A stretch of DNA of 64,000 nt from an uncultured SAR86 cluster bacterium (GCA_902618945.1 CACNCK010000006.1:1-64000), one strand, 5' to 3'; positions 48,363-62,137 are shown, counted from the stretch's first letter. Numbers and translations are program-made. Notes: generated from the letters alone by a model not told the origin.

Positions 48363-49610
48363 TTAATCTCTAGTAATAATAGCCTCTGTAGATTGGTCGG
48401 AGTATTTAGAAAGTTCTTCCCTTGCAATAACCCTTCTATGAACTTCATCAGGTCCATCAGCTAATCTGAGTGTTCTCATGTGAGCATACATGCTAGCTAA
48501 AGGAAAGTCCTGACTAACTCCTCCGCCACCGTGCATTTGTATTGCTCTGTCAATTAACCTGCATGCTACAATAGGTACATGTACCTTTATTTGTGCGATT
48601 TCACTTCTAGCTACTTTATTTCCAACAGTATCCATCATATGTGCGGCATTTAAAGTGAGTAGTCTTGATGTTTCTATATCTATTCTACTTTCAGCTATAT
48701 AGTCATAGTTAGCGCCTAAAGTTGAAATTTTCTTTCCAAATGCAATTCTTTCTTCAGATCGTTTGATCATAAATTCTAGTGCCCTTTCCATAACACCAAT
48801 GGTTCTCATGCAATGATGGATTCTTCCTGGACCCAATCTTCCTTGAGAAATCTCAAAACCTCTCCCTTCACCAAGCAGTAAATTTTCCTTTGGCACTCTT
48901 ACATCTTTAAAAGAAACACGACCGTGACCGTGAGGTGCATCATCATATCCAAAAACATGCATCATTTTTTCAATTTTTATTCCAGGAGTGTCCATAGGAA
49001 CAATAATCTGCGATTGCCTTTGATGTTTAGGATTATCTGGATTTGTCATGCACATAAAAATGAGAACTTTACATCGAGGATCGCCTGCTCCTGATGTCCA
49101 CCATTTCTCACCGTTAATCACATACTCATCCCCATCTAGCACCGCCGATGAACATATATTTGTGGCATCAGAAGAAGCGACAGCAGGTTCAGTCATTGCA
49201 AAGGCAGATCTTATCTCTCCATTCAATAATGGCTTCAACCATCTTTCTTGTTGCTCCTCATTTGCATATCTTGCCAAAACCTCCATATTTCCAGTATCCG
49301 GAGCAGAGCAATTGAATATTTCTGAAGCTATACCAGATCTTCCCATAATTTCAGCTAAAGGTGCATAATCCAAGTTACTCATACTTTCACCCATAGGATT
49401 CTCGGGAAGAAATAAATTCCAAAGACCTTCAGACTTTGCTATTTCTTTTTTATCTTCAATTATTTGTGGAATTTGCCATCTATCCCCTTGCTGCGTAAAT
49501 TCTTCCATTTGTTGGGCGTATATAGCTTCGGCCGGATATATATGATCATCTAAAAATTTAGAGATACGCAATTGCAAATCTTTGGATCTATCAGAAAATT
49601 CAAAACTCAT
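48363..49610 (-). CDS. acyl-CoA dehydrogenase family protein
   Basis: [50 protein letters not shown]. Confidence 0.94.
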   Translation of the reverse strand: MSFEFSDRSKDLQLRISKFLDDHIYPAEAIYAQQMEEFTQQGDRWQIPQIIEDKKEIAKSEGLWNLFLPENPMGESMSNLDYAPLAEIMGRSGIASEIFNCSAPDTGNMEVLARYANEEQQERWLKPLLNGEIRSAFAMTEPAVASSDATNICSSAVLDGDEYVINGEKWWTSGAGDPRCKVLIFMCMTNPDNPKHQRQSQIIVPMDTPGIKIEKMMHVFGYDDAPHGHGRVSFKDVRVPKENLLLGEGRGFEISQGRLGPGRIHHCMRTIGVMERALEFMIKRSEERIAFGKKISTLGANYDYIAESRIDIETSRLLTLNAAHMMDTVGNKVARSEIAQIKVHVPIVACRLIDRAIQMHGGGGVSQDFPLASMYAHMRTLRLADGPDEVHRRVIAREELSKYSDQSTEAIITRD

Positions 49611-49759
49611 TTTTTTCCCCTTATCATTTATATAAATACCGTTTTGGTATATTATAAATCTTAGTTATAACGTTTTATTATCAATTTTGCAAATCATAGA
49701 GATATATAACTTGTTAGTCTATAAAACTCAGTTAATTCTGCAAAAAAATCTAATCCAAT

Positions 49760-50668
49760 ATGAAAATTAAAGATACAGACCTAAATTTATTCATAGCATT
49801 TGATGTCATCTATACAGAAAAAAACTTGACCAAGTCTGGGCAGGTTCTTGGTATAACACAACCGGCTGTAAGTAATGCGTTGGCAAGGTTAAGGGACCTT
49901 TTTAACGATGAGTTATTTATAAGAACATCGAGAGGAATGATTCCAACACCTGTTGCAAATCAATTGATTGGAGACGTAAGAAACGCTTTATCCCTAATAC
50001 AGAATACAATTTCCGTAAGTGAAAAGTTTGATCCATCAACTGCAGAAATGACTTTTAAAATTTCAATTGGTGATACTTCAGAATATAGGCTTCTTCCTTT
50101 ATTGATCAAAGAACTTGCGAAGATAGCTCCTAAGGTAAAAGTTGAGACCTACCTCACTGCAAGAAAAGATGCTCCTAGAGAACTGGCCTCAGGTGCAATA
50201 GATTTTAGCATTGACCCTCCTCTTCAAAGTGATCAACACCTAAAACATGAAAAAATATATCAAGAAGATTATGTGATGATCGTTAGAAAAGATCATCCCA
50301 TATTAGATAAGGAAAAAATAACCATTGAAGATTACCTAGATCTTTCTCATATCCATATTTCAAACAGAAAGACTGGGATGGGCCATGTGGACATGACACT
50401 CTACAAATTAGGTTTGACCAGGGATATTTACTTAAGAGCTCAACACTTCCTTGTAGCACCTTACATAGTTGAACAGTCCGATATGGCCATAACTACTACC
50501 AAAGGGTTTGCCGTCGATCGAAATCTAGCCTGGAGAGAATTGCCTTTCGATATTGATCCACTAGTTTTGCATCTGTATTGGCACGAGAATAATGATAACG
50601 AGTCTTCATCAAAATGGATGAGAGAACTAATGCTAAAAACTTACGGAAAACTTCAACAAGTTAGTTGA
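49760..50668 (+). CDS. LysR-family transcriptional regulator
   Basis: NLFIAFDVIYTEKNLTKSGQVLGITQPAVSNALARLRDLFNDELFIRTSRGM. Confidence 0.95.
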   Translation: MKIKDTDLNLFIAFDVIYTEKNLTKSGQVLGITQPAVSNALARLRDLFNDELFIRTSRGMIPTPVANQLIGDVRNALSLIQNTISVSEKFDPSTAEMTFKISIGDTSEYRLLPLLIKELAKIAPKVKVETYLTARKDAPRELASGAIDFSIDPPLQSDQHLKHEKIYQEDYVMIVRKDHPILDKEKITIEDYLDLSHIHISNRKTGMGHVDMTLYKLGLTRDIYLRAQHFLVAPYIVEQSDMAITTTKGFAVDRNLAWRELPFDIDPLVLHLYWHENNDNESSSKWMRELMLKTYGKLQQVS

Positions 50669-50672
50669 TTAT

Positions 50673-50757
<85 letters not shown>

Positions 50758-50796
50758 GAGAGCGATCATTATAGGCATACAAGTGAAGAATGTAAC

Positions 50797-51474
50797 CTAT
50801 TCGTTTTCAGCTTGAGACATGGCTAACTCAAGTTTATTAAGCTCCTCTCTTAGATTTAGTAATGATTGATTTACCTGAACGCGATATGCATTAAAGGAAT
50901 CGATACTCTCTTCAATATCTGTCAATCTATCAGAGCCTATTTCTACAGGTGCAGTATCATCAAAGCTATCTATCTGACTATTAATATTTTCTTGAATATT
51001 TTTAATTCTAGCTAACTCGAGTGAAAGGGCTCGGTGTTGAGCAGATAAAACTTCATCTTTTTTATCTATACTTTCAATTTTTTCATTCAAACTCTCAATA
51101 GAATTTAAATTTTCAGAAATATTTTTTCTATTTCTCTTATTACTAAGATCCCACAATTTTCTTACTTCTTTATTGACAAACTTTAAATCTGCATCGACTT
51201 CTTCAGTTAAGTTACTTATTTGATCATCCTTCTCTGCGAGTCTCTCTTCCAGAATACTAATTCTTTCAACAAAATTTTGTCCAGCTTCTTGTTGATTTCC
51301 TGAGGTGTTAAAAAACCATAGAAATAAAATTATCAAACCGATTGAATTTAATACCAATAACAAAGAGGAAAATAAAAAACCTCCTCCACCAGTCCTTCTC
51401 GTTTTTCTATTTGAGGGTAATTCCGGTCTTTCAGGTTTTATGTCCTTTTTTTCTTCACTAAGATTTTGATTCAT
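50797..51474 (-). CDS. uncharacterised single-TM coiled-coil protein
   Basis: Basic N-terminus, one TM, long heptad-rich C-terminus. Confidence 0.65.
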   Translation of the reverse strand: MNQNLSEEKKDIKPERPELPSNRKTRRTGGGGFLFSSLLLVLNSIGLIILFLWFFNTSGNQQEAGQNFVERISILEERLAEKDDQISNLTEEVDADLKFVNKEVRKLWDLSNKRNRKNISENLNSIESLNEKIESIDKKDEVLSAQHRALSLELARIKNIQENINSQIDSFDDTAPVEIGSDRLTDIEESIDSFNAYRVQVNQSLLNLREELNKLELAMSQAENE

Positions 51475-51582
51475 AGTTTCTTAATTTGCTCTTTAATTCT
51501 ATTTGATCGCATATACAATAGATCCTAAAATAGAGTTTAACAATTAATCTAAAATAGGATTAGATTAAAATAGAGGAATATT

Positions 51583-52686
51583 ATGAATTTTGAATTTTCT
51601 GCTGATCAAATGCAATTAAAAGATATTGCTAGAAAATTTCTTGCAAAAGAAGAATCAGTCAAAAGAGCTAGAAAAGTATTAGAAGGTGAAGAATCATTTG
51701 ATCAAGATCTCTGGGCTCAAATTATAGAAATGGGTTTCACCGCTACTGCAATCCCTGAAGAATATGGCGGACTCGGATTAGGGTACTTAGAATTATGTGT
51801 TATTGCTGAAGAGCTAGGAAGAAGCTTGGCTCCAACACCTTTCTCTTCTAGTGTGTACCTGGCATCTGAAGCAATAATAAATTTTGGTGATGAATCACAG
51901 AAAAAATCTTTTCTTCCAGGTCTTGCTTCTGGAGAAAAAATCGGCGCTTTTGCTCATAATGAAACTAATACTTCACCTACAGAAGCTAATATCAGCTGCT
52001 CTTTTACCGGCGGAACTTTATCGGGTACAAAAATTGCTGTAGCTGATGGAGATGTTGCAAATACTTTTATAGTGACAGCGAATAATGGGACAGGCGTAAG
52101 CCTGTATCTAGTTGATGGATCAGCTGATGGCATACAAATAGAACCTCAATCTACACTAGATCCTTCAAGATCTCATGCTTCTATCACTTTTACTAATACT
52201 CCAGCAACTGAACTTAAATCAGACTGGTCAGATGTTCTATGTTTACTTGATAGAGCAGCTGTTTTGTTTTCATTTGAACAATTAGGTGGTGCTGAAGCTT
52301 GTATGGACATGGCAAAGGAATATGCTATGGGAAGATACGCATTTGGAAGATCTATTGCTTCCTTCCAAGCAATAAAGCATAAGCTGGCAGACATGTTTAT
52401 AGCTGTCGAACTCGCTCGTTCAAATTGCTACTACGGAGCTTGGGCACTAAGTACCGATGCTCCTGAATTACCCACTGCTGCTGCAACTTGTCGCGTTAGC
52501 GCAAGCCAGGCTTTTCACGAGTGCTCAAAAGAAAATATTCAAACTCATGGAGGTATGGGTTTTACTTGGGAATTTGACTGCCATCTCTATTACAGGAGAT
52601 GTCGCCAACTTGCTGCAAACATAGGTAGCCAATCAATTTGGAAAGATAAACTAATCGGTTCTTTAGAAAGAGCCAATCAAATATAG
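51583..52686 (+). CDS. acyl-CoA dehydrogenase family protein
   Basis: FTATAIPEEYGGLGLGYLELCVIAEELG; QTHGGMGFTWEFDCHLYYRR. Confidence 0.94.
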   Translation: MNFEFSADQMQLKDIARKFLAKEESVKRARKVLEGEESFDQDLWAQIIEMGFTATAIPEEYGGLGLGYLELCVIAEELGRSLAPTPFSSSVYLASEAIINFGDESQKKSFLPGLASGEKIGAFAHNETNTSPTEANISCSFTGGTLSGTKIAVADGDVANTFIVTANNGTGVSLYLVDGSADGIQIEPQSTLDPSRSHASITFTNTPATELKSDWSDVLCLLDRAAVLFSFEQLGGAEACMDMAKEYAMGRYAFGRSIASFQAIKHKLADMFIAVELARSNCYYGAWALSTDAPELPTAAATCRVSASQAFHECSKENIQTHGGMGFTWEFDCHLYYRRCRQLAANIGSQSIWKDKLIGSLERANQI

Positions 52687-52695
52687 GAGAAAGAT

Positions 52696-53925
52696 ATGGA
52701 CTTTAATGATACTCCCGAAGAAGCTAAATTTAGAAAAGAAGCTTACGACTGGCTTGCATCAAATGCTGAACTCAAAGAAGGACCAAAAGATAGTTGGAGA
52801 GCATCGTCAGAAGAAGAAGGCCTAAAGCAGGTCAAAGTATGGCAAAAGAAACTTCATGACGGTGGATGGGCATGTCTTCATTGGCCTAAAACATATGGTG
52901 GCAGAGAATCAACTCCTATAGAGAGGGTGATATGGGGCCAAGAAGTCTCGAAATTCAAAGTACCTGGAGGCTACCTTGAAATTGGTCAAGGAATGGCTGG
53001 CCCAGTAATGATGATGTATGCAACTGAGGAACAAAAAGAAAGGTATCTACCTCCTATGGCAACAGGCGAAGAAATTTGGTGTCAGCTCTTCAGCGAACCA
53101 GCTGCAGGTTCTGATGTGGCAGGAATCAAAACTAAAGCCGAACTGGATGGGGACACCTGGACTATTAATGGACAAAAGGTTTGGACTTCCGGTGCCCACT
53201 TTAGTGATTACGGAATACTTGTAACCAGAAGTGATCCCACCGCACCTAAGCACAAAGGTTTAACATTCTTTTTTGTGGATATGAAGTCTCCGCGGATAGA
53301 AGTAAAACCGATTAAACAAATATCTGGCGGTGCGAATTTCAATGAAGTTTATTTCACTGATGTAAAAATACCAGACAGTCAAAGACTTGGGGCTGTAGGA
53401 GATGGGTGGAAAGTTTCTCTTACTACATTAATGAATGAAAGATTAGCTGTTGGTGATGCCTCGGGACCTGACTTCGAAGAAGCATTCTCGCTTGCTAGAG
53501 GACAAGACCTAAATGGTAAATTAGCCATAGAAAATGACTCTGTCAGAGAAAAACTTGCTGATTGGTATTGTCAACAGAGTGGATTGAAATATGCAAAGTA
53601 TAGGAATATTTCAGCCCTATCAAGAGGAGAAACACCTGGACCCCAGTCATCTATAACAAAAATAGTTAGTGGGAATAAACTTCAGGAAATTGCTAATTTT
53701 GGTCTTGATATGCTTGATTCAGCGGGCATTGTAAGATCAGACGAAGAAGGAGCTGAGCAATCGATGTATCAGTTTGGCTTTTGGGGAGCTGCTGGTATTA
53801 GAATTGCCGGTGGTACAGATGAAATACTTAAAAATATTATTTCTGAACAGGTGCTTGGTATGCCTCAGGATATGAGAGCAGATAAAGGGCTACCCTTTAA
53901 CGAAATACCTACAGGAAATAAGTAG
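52696..53925 (+). CDS. acyl-CoA dehydrogenase family protein
   Basis: WCQLFSEPAAGSDVAGIKTKAELDGDTWTINGQKVWTSGA; RIAGGTDEILKNIISEQVLG. Confidence 0.95.
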   Translation: MDFNDTPEEAKFRKEAYDWLASNAELKEGPKDSWRASSEEEGLKQVKVWQKKLHDGGWACLHWPKTYGGRESTPIERVIWGQEVSKFKVPGGYLEIGQGMAGPVMMMYATEEQKERYLPPMATGEEIWCQLFSEPAAGSDVAGIKTKAELDGDTWTINGQKVWTSGAHFSDYGILVTRSDPTAPKHKGLTFFFVDMKSPRIEVKPIKQISGGANFNEVYFTDVKIPDSQRLGAVGDGWKVSLTTLMNERLAVGDASGPDFEEAFSLARGQDLNGKLAIENDSVREKLADWYCQQSGLKYAKYRNISALSRGETPGPQSSITKIVSGNKLQEIANFGLDMLDSAGIVRSDEEGAEQSMYQFGFWGAAGIRIAGGTDEILKNIISEQVLGMPQDMRADKGLPFNEIPTGNK

Positions 53926-53935
53926 AAAAAAAAAT

Positions 53936-55738
53936 ATAAAACAAGGCGTAAACTCTTTTCTTAATTCTGAGTTTGCGCCTTTTTCATTAAAAAATAACAC
54001 TCTCTTTTCAGAGGAATTCGATGATCTCTACTCATCTTCGCAAGGTGCAGTCGCTGAATGTGATTATGTATTTATCAAGGGAAATAACCTTAAAGAGAGA
54101 TTTGAAATCCTCGAAGAAAATTCAAGGTTTTACATCGGAGAGATAGGTTTTGGCATCGGAATTAATTTTATCACCACATGCATGGCCTGGTTGAACCATG
54201 TTAAAAAAGATCAGGTACTAGAGTTTTACTCCTTTGATAAATATTTATTCAGATTAAGTGATTTTAAAAAGTTAAATGATTTGTATCCGGAGCTTAGAGA
54301 ATGTATTGCTGAATTAGAACTTAACTATCCAAGAAATATTCAAGGTGTTCAAAAAATACCGTTATTTGATGGGAGGATTATTCTTAATTTAATTGTCGGA
54401 GAAATTGATAAAACTCAAAAATATATTAAATTAATGAATAACGTTGATGCATGGTATCTTGATGGATTCTCTCCTTCAAAAAATCCCGATCTTTGGTCAT
54501 TAAAGCTACTTAAGTATATTTATGAAGCTTGTCATGAAGAAACAACATTTTCCACCTATACATCTTCTGGTTTAGTCAAGAATAATTTGACTGAATCTGG
54601 TTTCAACCATAAAAGAACAGAGGGATTTTTAGATAAAAGACATATGCTTAAAGGTAAGGTCGTCAAGGAACAAAAGAAGAACTCTTTAAATACGAAAGTG
54701 GCAGTTATTGGATCTGGAATAGCAGGATGTATATTAAGTTATACACTTGCCAAGAAAGGCATAGAGGTTGATTTATATGAAAAGTCTGACAATATTTGTG
54801 CAGGGGCCTCTTCACATGAACTACTTGTTACCTACCCGAGACTTTCTGCCCACGACACTGCCTTTGGTTCTTTCACACTCCATTCATATATCTTTGCAAC
54901 AAATTTTTATAAACGGCTAAAAACAGATGCCTGGAAAAGAACAGGAGTTATTATCCTTAACCATGATACAGCTACAGAAAAAAGGCAATCATCACTTCTT
55001 GAAAAAAGAGCTGATGGAGAAATCTATCGATTTATTGATCCTGTCGAAGCTTCAGAAATATCAGGAATAGATATTAAATTGAATGGGCTTATCTATGAAG
55101 ATGCAGGATATATTCTACCTGAGGAGATGTGTAAATTTCTTATAGAATCTCCAAAAATAAATGTTTTTACTTCTTCACAGATAAAAAATATAACGAAAAA
55201 GAAAGAAACTGTTAATTTCAATATTGGAAAGAAAGAATTTAAATATCAGAATGTTTGCTTATGTACTGGTAGTGATACTTCTGAGATTTTAGATATAGAT
55301 GGTTTCAGTATAAAAAGGGGTCAAGTAACCCATATAGAAAGTCTAGATAGTGTTTCAAAAATCAAATTACCTATTTGCGCAAAGGGATATATTTCACCTC
55401 GAATAAATAATATTCATCTAGTCGGGTCAAGTTATAGCGACAGTGAAGATAATGATTTATCTGAGGATGACCATTTATATAATCTGAATAACTTAAAGCT
55501 AGTAATAGATGAAGAAATGAATGTTGTCTCTGGACAAACAGGTCACAGAGCAGTTTCCAAAGATCATATGCCTCTTGTTGGGAAGAAAAATGGTGTCTTC
55601 ATTAATACCTGTCATGGCTCGAGAGCATCTGTTACTGCCCCTATTAGCGCTGAAATTATTGCAAGTATGATTGCGGGAGAGGCGCCGCCTTTAATGGGCA
55701 GAGAATTAGAGTCCTTATCACCTGAAAGATTTAATTAA
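53936..55738 (+). CDS. mnmC: bifunctional tRNA 5-methylaminomethyl-2-thiouridine biosynthesis protein (start codon uncertain, possibly ATA)
   Basis: In-frame upstream extension gives FDDLYSSSQGAVAECDYVFIKGNNLKERF...IGEIGFGIGINF, the N-terminal methyltransferase; C-terminal FAD domain VAVIGSGIAGCILSYTLAKKG. ORF track starts only at 54182. Confidence 0.8.
   Translation: MKQGVNSFLNSEFAPFSLKNNTLFSEEFDDLYSSSQGAVAECDYVFIKGNNLKERFEILEENSRFYIGEIGFGIGINFITTCMAWLNHVKKDQVLEFYSFDKYLFRLSDFKKLNDLYPELRECIAELELNYPRNIQGVQKIPLFDGRIILNLIVGEIDKTQKYIKLMNNVDAWYLDGFSPSKNPDLWSLKLLKYIYEACHEETTFSTYTSSGLVKNNLTESGFNHKRTEGFLDKRHMLKGKVVKEQKKNSLNTKVAVIGSGIAGCILSYTLAKKGIEVDLYEKSDNICAGASSHELLVTYPRLSAHDTAFGSFTLHSYIFATNFYKRLKTDAWKRTGVIILNHDTATEKRQSSLLEKRADGEIYRFIDPVEASEISGIDIKLNGLIYEDAGYILPEEMCKFLIESPKINVFTSSQIKNITKKKETVNFNIGKKEFKYQNVCLCTGSDTSEILDIDGFSIKRGQVTHIESLDSVSKIKLPICAKGYISPRINNIHLVGSSYSDSEDNDLSEDDHLYNLNNLKLVIDEEMNVVSGQTGHRAVSKDHMPLVGKKNGVFINTCHGSRASVTAPISAEIIASMIAGEAPPLMGRELESLSPERFN
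53943..53985. terminator. strong hairpin terminator overlapping mnmC 5' coding frame
   Basis: AAGGCGTAAACTC-13 nt loop-GAGTTTGCGCCTT (one G-U) followed by T-run, preceded by A-run. Confidence 0.75.
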
Positions 55739-56258
55739 AATTAGTAAGGACCTCTTGAATTAAAGAATCTACACCAGCTTGATCATACTTATCACTCGCT
55801 CTCTTGAATCTAGTGAAGGCATACCACACAACATCGTCAGTCTTCGTATCATGAAATCTAATTGATATTTCATCTTTTTCTGACCTAATAAAACGTTGGT
55901 CCCTAGAATCAAGGTAACCATATCGATAATAACCATAGCCTCCAAGATCTGTTGCTCTTTCTATTTCCCTCATTGTACCTATGTAAAATCTCACTGTTAT
56001 ATCAGCCTTGTCAGACTTTTTAAGTCCTTTTTGAGTTAATACAGAGTCCAATGATCTTGCGATTCTTTGAATAAGGATAGGGTTTATGCTGAGCATCTCG
56101 TCTTGATCATCAAGAGAAGGTGTGACAATCGAATAGGTTTTATATGCAGATAAGTCATACTGCGAATCAGAGTCAGATTGAACAACAAGAGAGCTAGCAC
56201 ATGAGGTAAGTAATGATAAGAAAGCTACACTAATTGATATTTTAATTTTATGTTTCAT
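55731..56258 (-). CDS. DUF4136-like lipoprotein
   Basis: LLTSC lipobox; YDLSAYKTYSI...; family call from overall pattern. Confidence 0.75.
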   Translation of the reverse strand: MKHKIKISISVAFLSLLTSCASSLVVQSDSDSQYDLSAYKTYSIVTPSLDDQDEMLSINPILIQRIARSLDSVLTQKGLKKSDKADITVRFYIGTMREIERATDLGGYGYYRYGYLDSRDQRFIRSEKDEISIRFHDTKTDDVVWYAFTRFKRASDKYDQAGVDSLIQEVLTNFN

Positions 56259-56267
56259 ATTTAATTT

Positions 56268-56870
56268 TTAGAAAAAAATGAATCTTCTTCCTAATTTCTT
56301 TTTGCAGCCGTCATATTGTACTTGATACCTATCAGCTTGTCTTTGTACTTTGTCCGCTACTGATAATAGCCATGGCTTAGTTCTATAGCTTCCTCTTTTA
56401 TACCCACTTCTCCCTTCATGATATGCCAAATACAGAGCCCTAGCATTTGTAAGTGATATGCCTAGTTGCTTATGAGTCTTATAATTGTACCAACCTACAA
56501 AATCGACAGAATCTTCAAAATCATTTCTACTAACAAACCACCCCCCTCGGTCATTTAGGTACATCTCCCAAGTACCATCAACTGCCTGAGCATAGCCTCT
56601 AGCACTAGTAACTCTTTTCCAGGGTATAAAACCTAAAAGCTTTCTTCTCTCTGGTCGTGCGTCAGCCCTAAAGCTTGATTCTTGTTTAATAATGGCCATT
56701 GAAACAGAAACTGGAATTTTCCATCTTTTCTCTGTCTTTTTTGCAGCCTTATACCAACTGTATCTTTCTTTAAAGATCTTACAAACATCTGTGGTAGTGC
56801 TTGGAGGACTATTTGATGCACAAGCATTTAATATTAATAAAATGAAAATACTTATTAATACTTTATACAT
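56268..56870 (-). CDS. SLT-domain lytic transglycosylase-like lipoprotein
   Basis: LNAC lipobox; SMAIIKQESSFRADARP; GYAQAVDGTWEMY; YLAYHEG. Confidence 0.88.
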   Translation of the reverse strand: MYKVLISIFILLILNACASNSPPSTTTDVCKIFKERYSWYKAAKKTEKRWKIPVSVSMAIIKQESSFRADARPERRKLLGFIPWKRVTSARGYAQAVDGTWEMYLNDRGGWFVSRNDFEDSVDFVGWYNYKTHKQLGISLTNARALYLAYHEGRSGYKRGSYRTKPWLLSVADKVQRQADRYQVQYDGCKKKLGRRFIFF

Positions 56871-59557
<2,687 letters not shown>

Positions 59558-59558
59558 A

Positions 59559-62027
59559 TTAACTTGCAGCCATTTCTACAGCTTGATCTACATCAACTGC
59601 TACCAATCTAGAAACACCAGGCTCTTGCATTGTAACTCCCATGAGATGCTTACTTTTTTCCATAGAGATCTTGTTGTGGGTGATGTAAACAAACTGGACT
59701 CTCTGGGACATTTCCTCAACAAGGTCGATAAATCTCATGGTATTGAGATCATCTAAAGGTGCATCTACCTCATCAAGAAGACAGAAAGGGGCTGGATTAA
59801 GTTCAAAAAAAGCGAAGACAGTAGCTATGGCAGTGAGTGCCTTCTCACCACCTGACAATTGAGAAACGCTTGCATTCTTTTTGCCTGGTGGTCTTGCAGT
59901 AATTCCTATTCCACAAGTTAGTAAATCATCTCCCAACATTACCAATTCAGCATGACCACCCCCAAATAATTTAGGGAATGAAAGTGAGAGACTTTTGTTC
60001 AACTTATCAAAAGTATCTTTAAAAGTGGTACGAGTCTCTTTATCTATTTTAGTTATGGCACGTTCCAGAGTTTCTAGAGCTTCCATAAGTTCTTTATGTT
60101 GCTGATCAAGTAATGTTTTTCTTTTTAACTCTTGATCATATTCTTCCATTGCTACTAGATTTATTGCACCCAATCTAGATATCTTTAATTCTATTTGTTC
60201 TAATTCAGCAGCATAGTTCTCAACTGTTTTGTCTTTATCTAGATCTTCTTTTATTTTTGAGAGATTTCCATTTAAACCAACAACTTGCGATTCAATATTC
60301 TCTTGTTCAATCTTAGAGGCTTGTCTGTCTAACCTAAGATTTTCTAGTAATTCTCTAATTATTATTGCGGCCTGCTCTTTCTCGATCTTTTCTCTTTCAA
60401 TGTTATGAATAGAGGCATTGCATTCTTCAATATCTTTCCTTGATTTCAATAATCTGTCTTCAACCTTTAGTCTATCCGATAAAAGTGAATCTAGCTTATT
60501 TTGTATTTCACTGATTGGTTCTTTCAATTCATTCAACTCGATTTCGAGTTTCGAATTTTCTTTTTTTAGATCATGCATCTTACCATCTATATGAGATCCT
60601 TCAGAATTGAGTGAGGCAAGTTTTGCCTGTAATTCAGCATACTTGTCAGTTTTATCAATTAAGTTTATTCTTTGTTGCTTTGCACCTTCAGATGCATTAA
60701 CCAAAAAATCTTGCGTCAACTTAGTTAACCTTTCAGGTTCAGATTCTAGGTGGCTTATCTCCTTCCTAATAGAATCTACCTTAGCAAATACATCTTCAAC
60801 TGATTCTTTTTTAAATAACTTGGATTGTATATTTTCAATGGCAGCAGAAATATCTACTATCAAGTTTTTAGTTTGAGTTATAAATACAAGCCAAGAGCCT
60901 TCTATTTTCTTGGCCTCAGCTTTATTGGATTCCTCATCACCCGATTCTTTAAGAAACTTTAATTCCTTCTCTATATTAATGAGTTCTTTCTGGGCGGACG
61001 ATTTATTTTCTTCAAGATTTTGTAAATCCTTAGATCGAGTATCAATAAGAATTGAATTAGTGGAAATTTTTTCATTTATTTCATTAACTCTGTCTTTTTT
61101 AAGAGAAATATCTTGTTCTGTTCTAGATATATCGGCACCGAAACTATAAAACTCTTGTTGAACTTTATCTAATGCTGTCTGTAGCTCAATTTGCTTTGCC
61201 CTTAGTCTAATAATCTCACTATCAGATGTATTTTTTTCAGAATTTATTTCTTCGACTTTGAGTTCCTGATTCTTTACTTCCTGTTCTTTCACTATGAGTG
61301 CTGATGAAACATCTCTCCATTTGGAACCTAGGAGTATTAATTGAGCTTGCTTCTCTTCTTTTCTTAGCTCATGATATTTTTCTGCAGCCCTAGCTTGTCT
61401 CTGGAGTTTAAATAACAATCTTGTAATCTCTTCCCTCAAATCGTCTAATCTTGATAAGTTTTCTTTAGTTCTTTTTATTCTTGATTCGGTTTCTTTTTTT
61501 CTCTCAAGGTATCTTGAGATGCCGGCCACTTCTTCTATGTAGCCTCTCATTTCTTCAGGTTTAGCGCTGACTAATTGCGATATCATCCCTTGTTCGATGA
61601 TTGCATACGATCTAGGCCCCAATCCTGTACCCAAGAAAACATCAGTAATATCTTTCTTTCTGCAACTTGTTCCATTTAAATAGTAATTAGATTGGCCATC
61701 TAATTCTAAACTTCGCCTTACAGAAATTTCACTATAACTAGAGAATTCTCCACCTATACGTCCCTCTTTATTGTCAAAAAATAATTCTACTGAAGCTTTT
61801 GAGACTGGTTTTCGTGAAGAGGAGCCATTAAAAACTACATCAGTCATAGAATCACTTCTTAAATTTTTTGCTGAACTCTCACCAAGAACCCATCGAACAG
61901 CATCGATAACATTAGATTTGCCACAACCGTTTGGACCAACAATACACGACATACTTGATGGAAAGGTGACAGAAGTTGGATCAACGAAAGATTTGAAGCC
62001 GGAAAGCTTGATTGAATTGAGTCTCAT
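59559..62027 (-). CDS. smc: chromosome segregation SMC protein (short, 822 aa)
   Basis: MRLNSIKLSGFKSFVDPT; GPNGCGKSNVIDAVRWVLGE; QLSGGEKALTAIATVFA; CLLDEVDAPLDDLN. Confidence 0.95.
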   Translation of the reverse strand: MRLNSIKLSGFKSFVDPTSVTFPSSMSCIVGPNGCGKSNVIDAVRWVLGESSAKNLRSDSMTDVVFNGSSSRKPVSKASVELFFDNKEGRIGGEFSSYSEISVRRSLELDGQSNYYLNGTSCRKKDITDVFLGTGLGPRSYAIIEQGMISQLVSAKPEEMRGYIEEVAGISRYLERKKETESRIKRTKENLSRLDDLREEITRLLFKLQRQARAAEKYHELRKEEKQAQLILLGSKWRDVSSALIVKEQEVKNQELKVEEINSEKNTSDSEIIRLRAKQIELQTALDKVQQEFYSFGADISRTEQDISLKKDRVNEINEKISTNSILIDTRSKDLQNLEENKSSAQKELINIEKELKFLKESGDEESNKAEAKKIEGSWLVFITQTKNLIVDISAAIENIQSKLFKKESVEDVFAKVDSIRKEISHLESEPERLTKLTQDFLVNASEGAKQQRINLIDKTDKYAELQAKLASLNSEGSHIDGKMHDLKKENSKLEIELNELKEPISEIQNKLDSLLSDRLKVEDRLLKSRKDIEECNASIHNIEREKIEKEQAAIIIRELLENLRLDRQASKIEQENIESQVVGLNGNLSKIKEDLDKDKTVENYAAELEQIELKISRLGAINLVAMEEYDQELKRKTLLDQQHKELMEALETLERAITKIDKETRTTFKDTFDKLNKSLSLSFPKLFGGGHAELVMLGDDLLTCGIGITARPPGKKNASVSQLSGGEKALTAIATVFAFFELNPAPFCLLDEVDAPLDDLNTMRFIDLVEEMSQRVQFVYITHNKISMEKSKHLMGVTMQEPGVSRLVAVDVDQAVEMAAS

Positions 62028-62137
62028 AATTGTAATTCCTTTAGGGGGTAAGAAACCACTGCCTTGAATAAAGGCATGAATGAAACAAAATTATCTTTCA
62101 TTTGCCTAGAAATTTTAGTCTATATAGGCTTTGGAAA

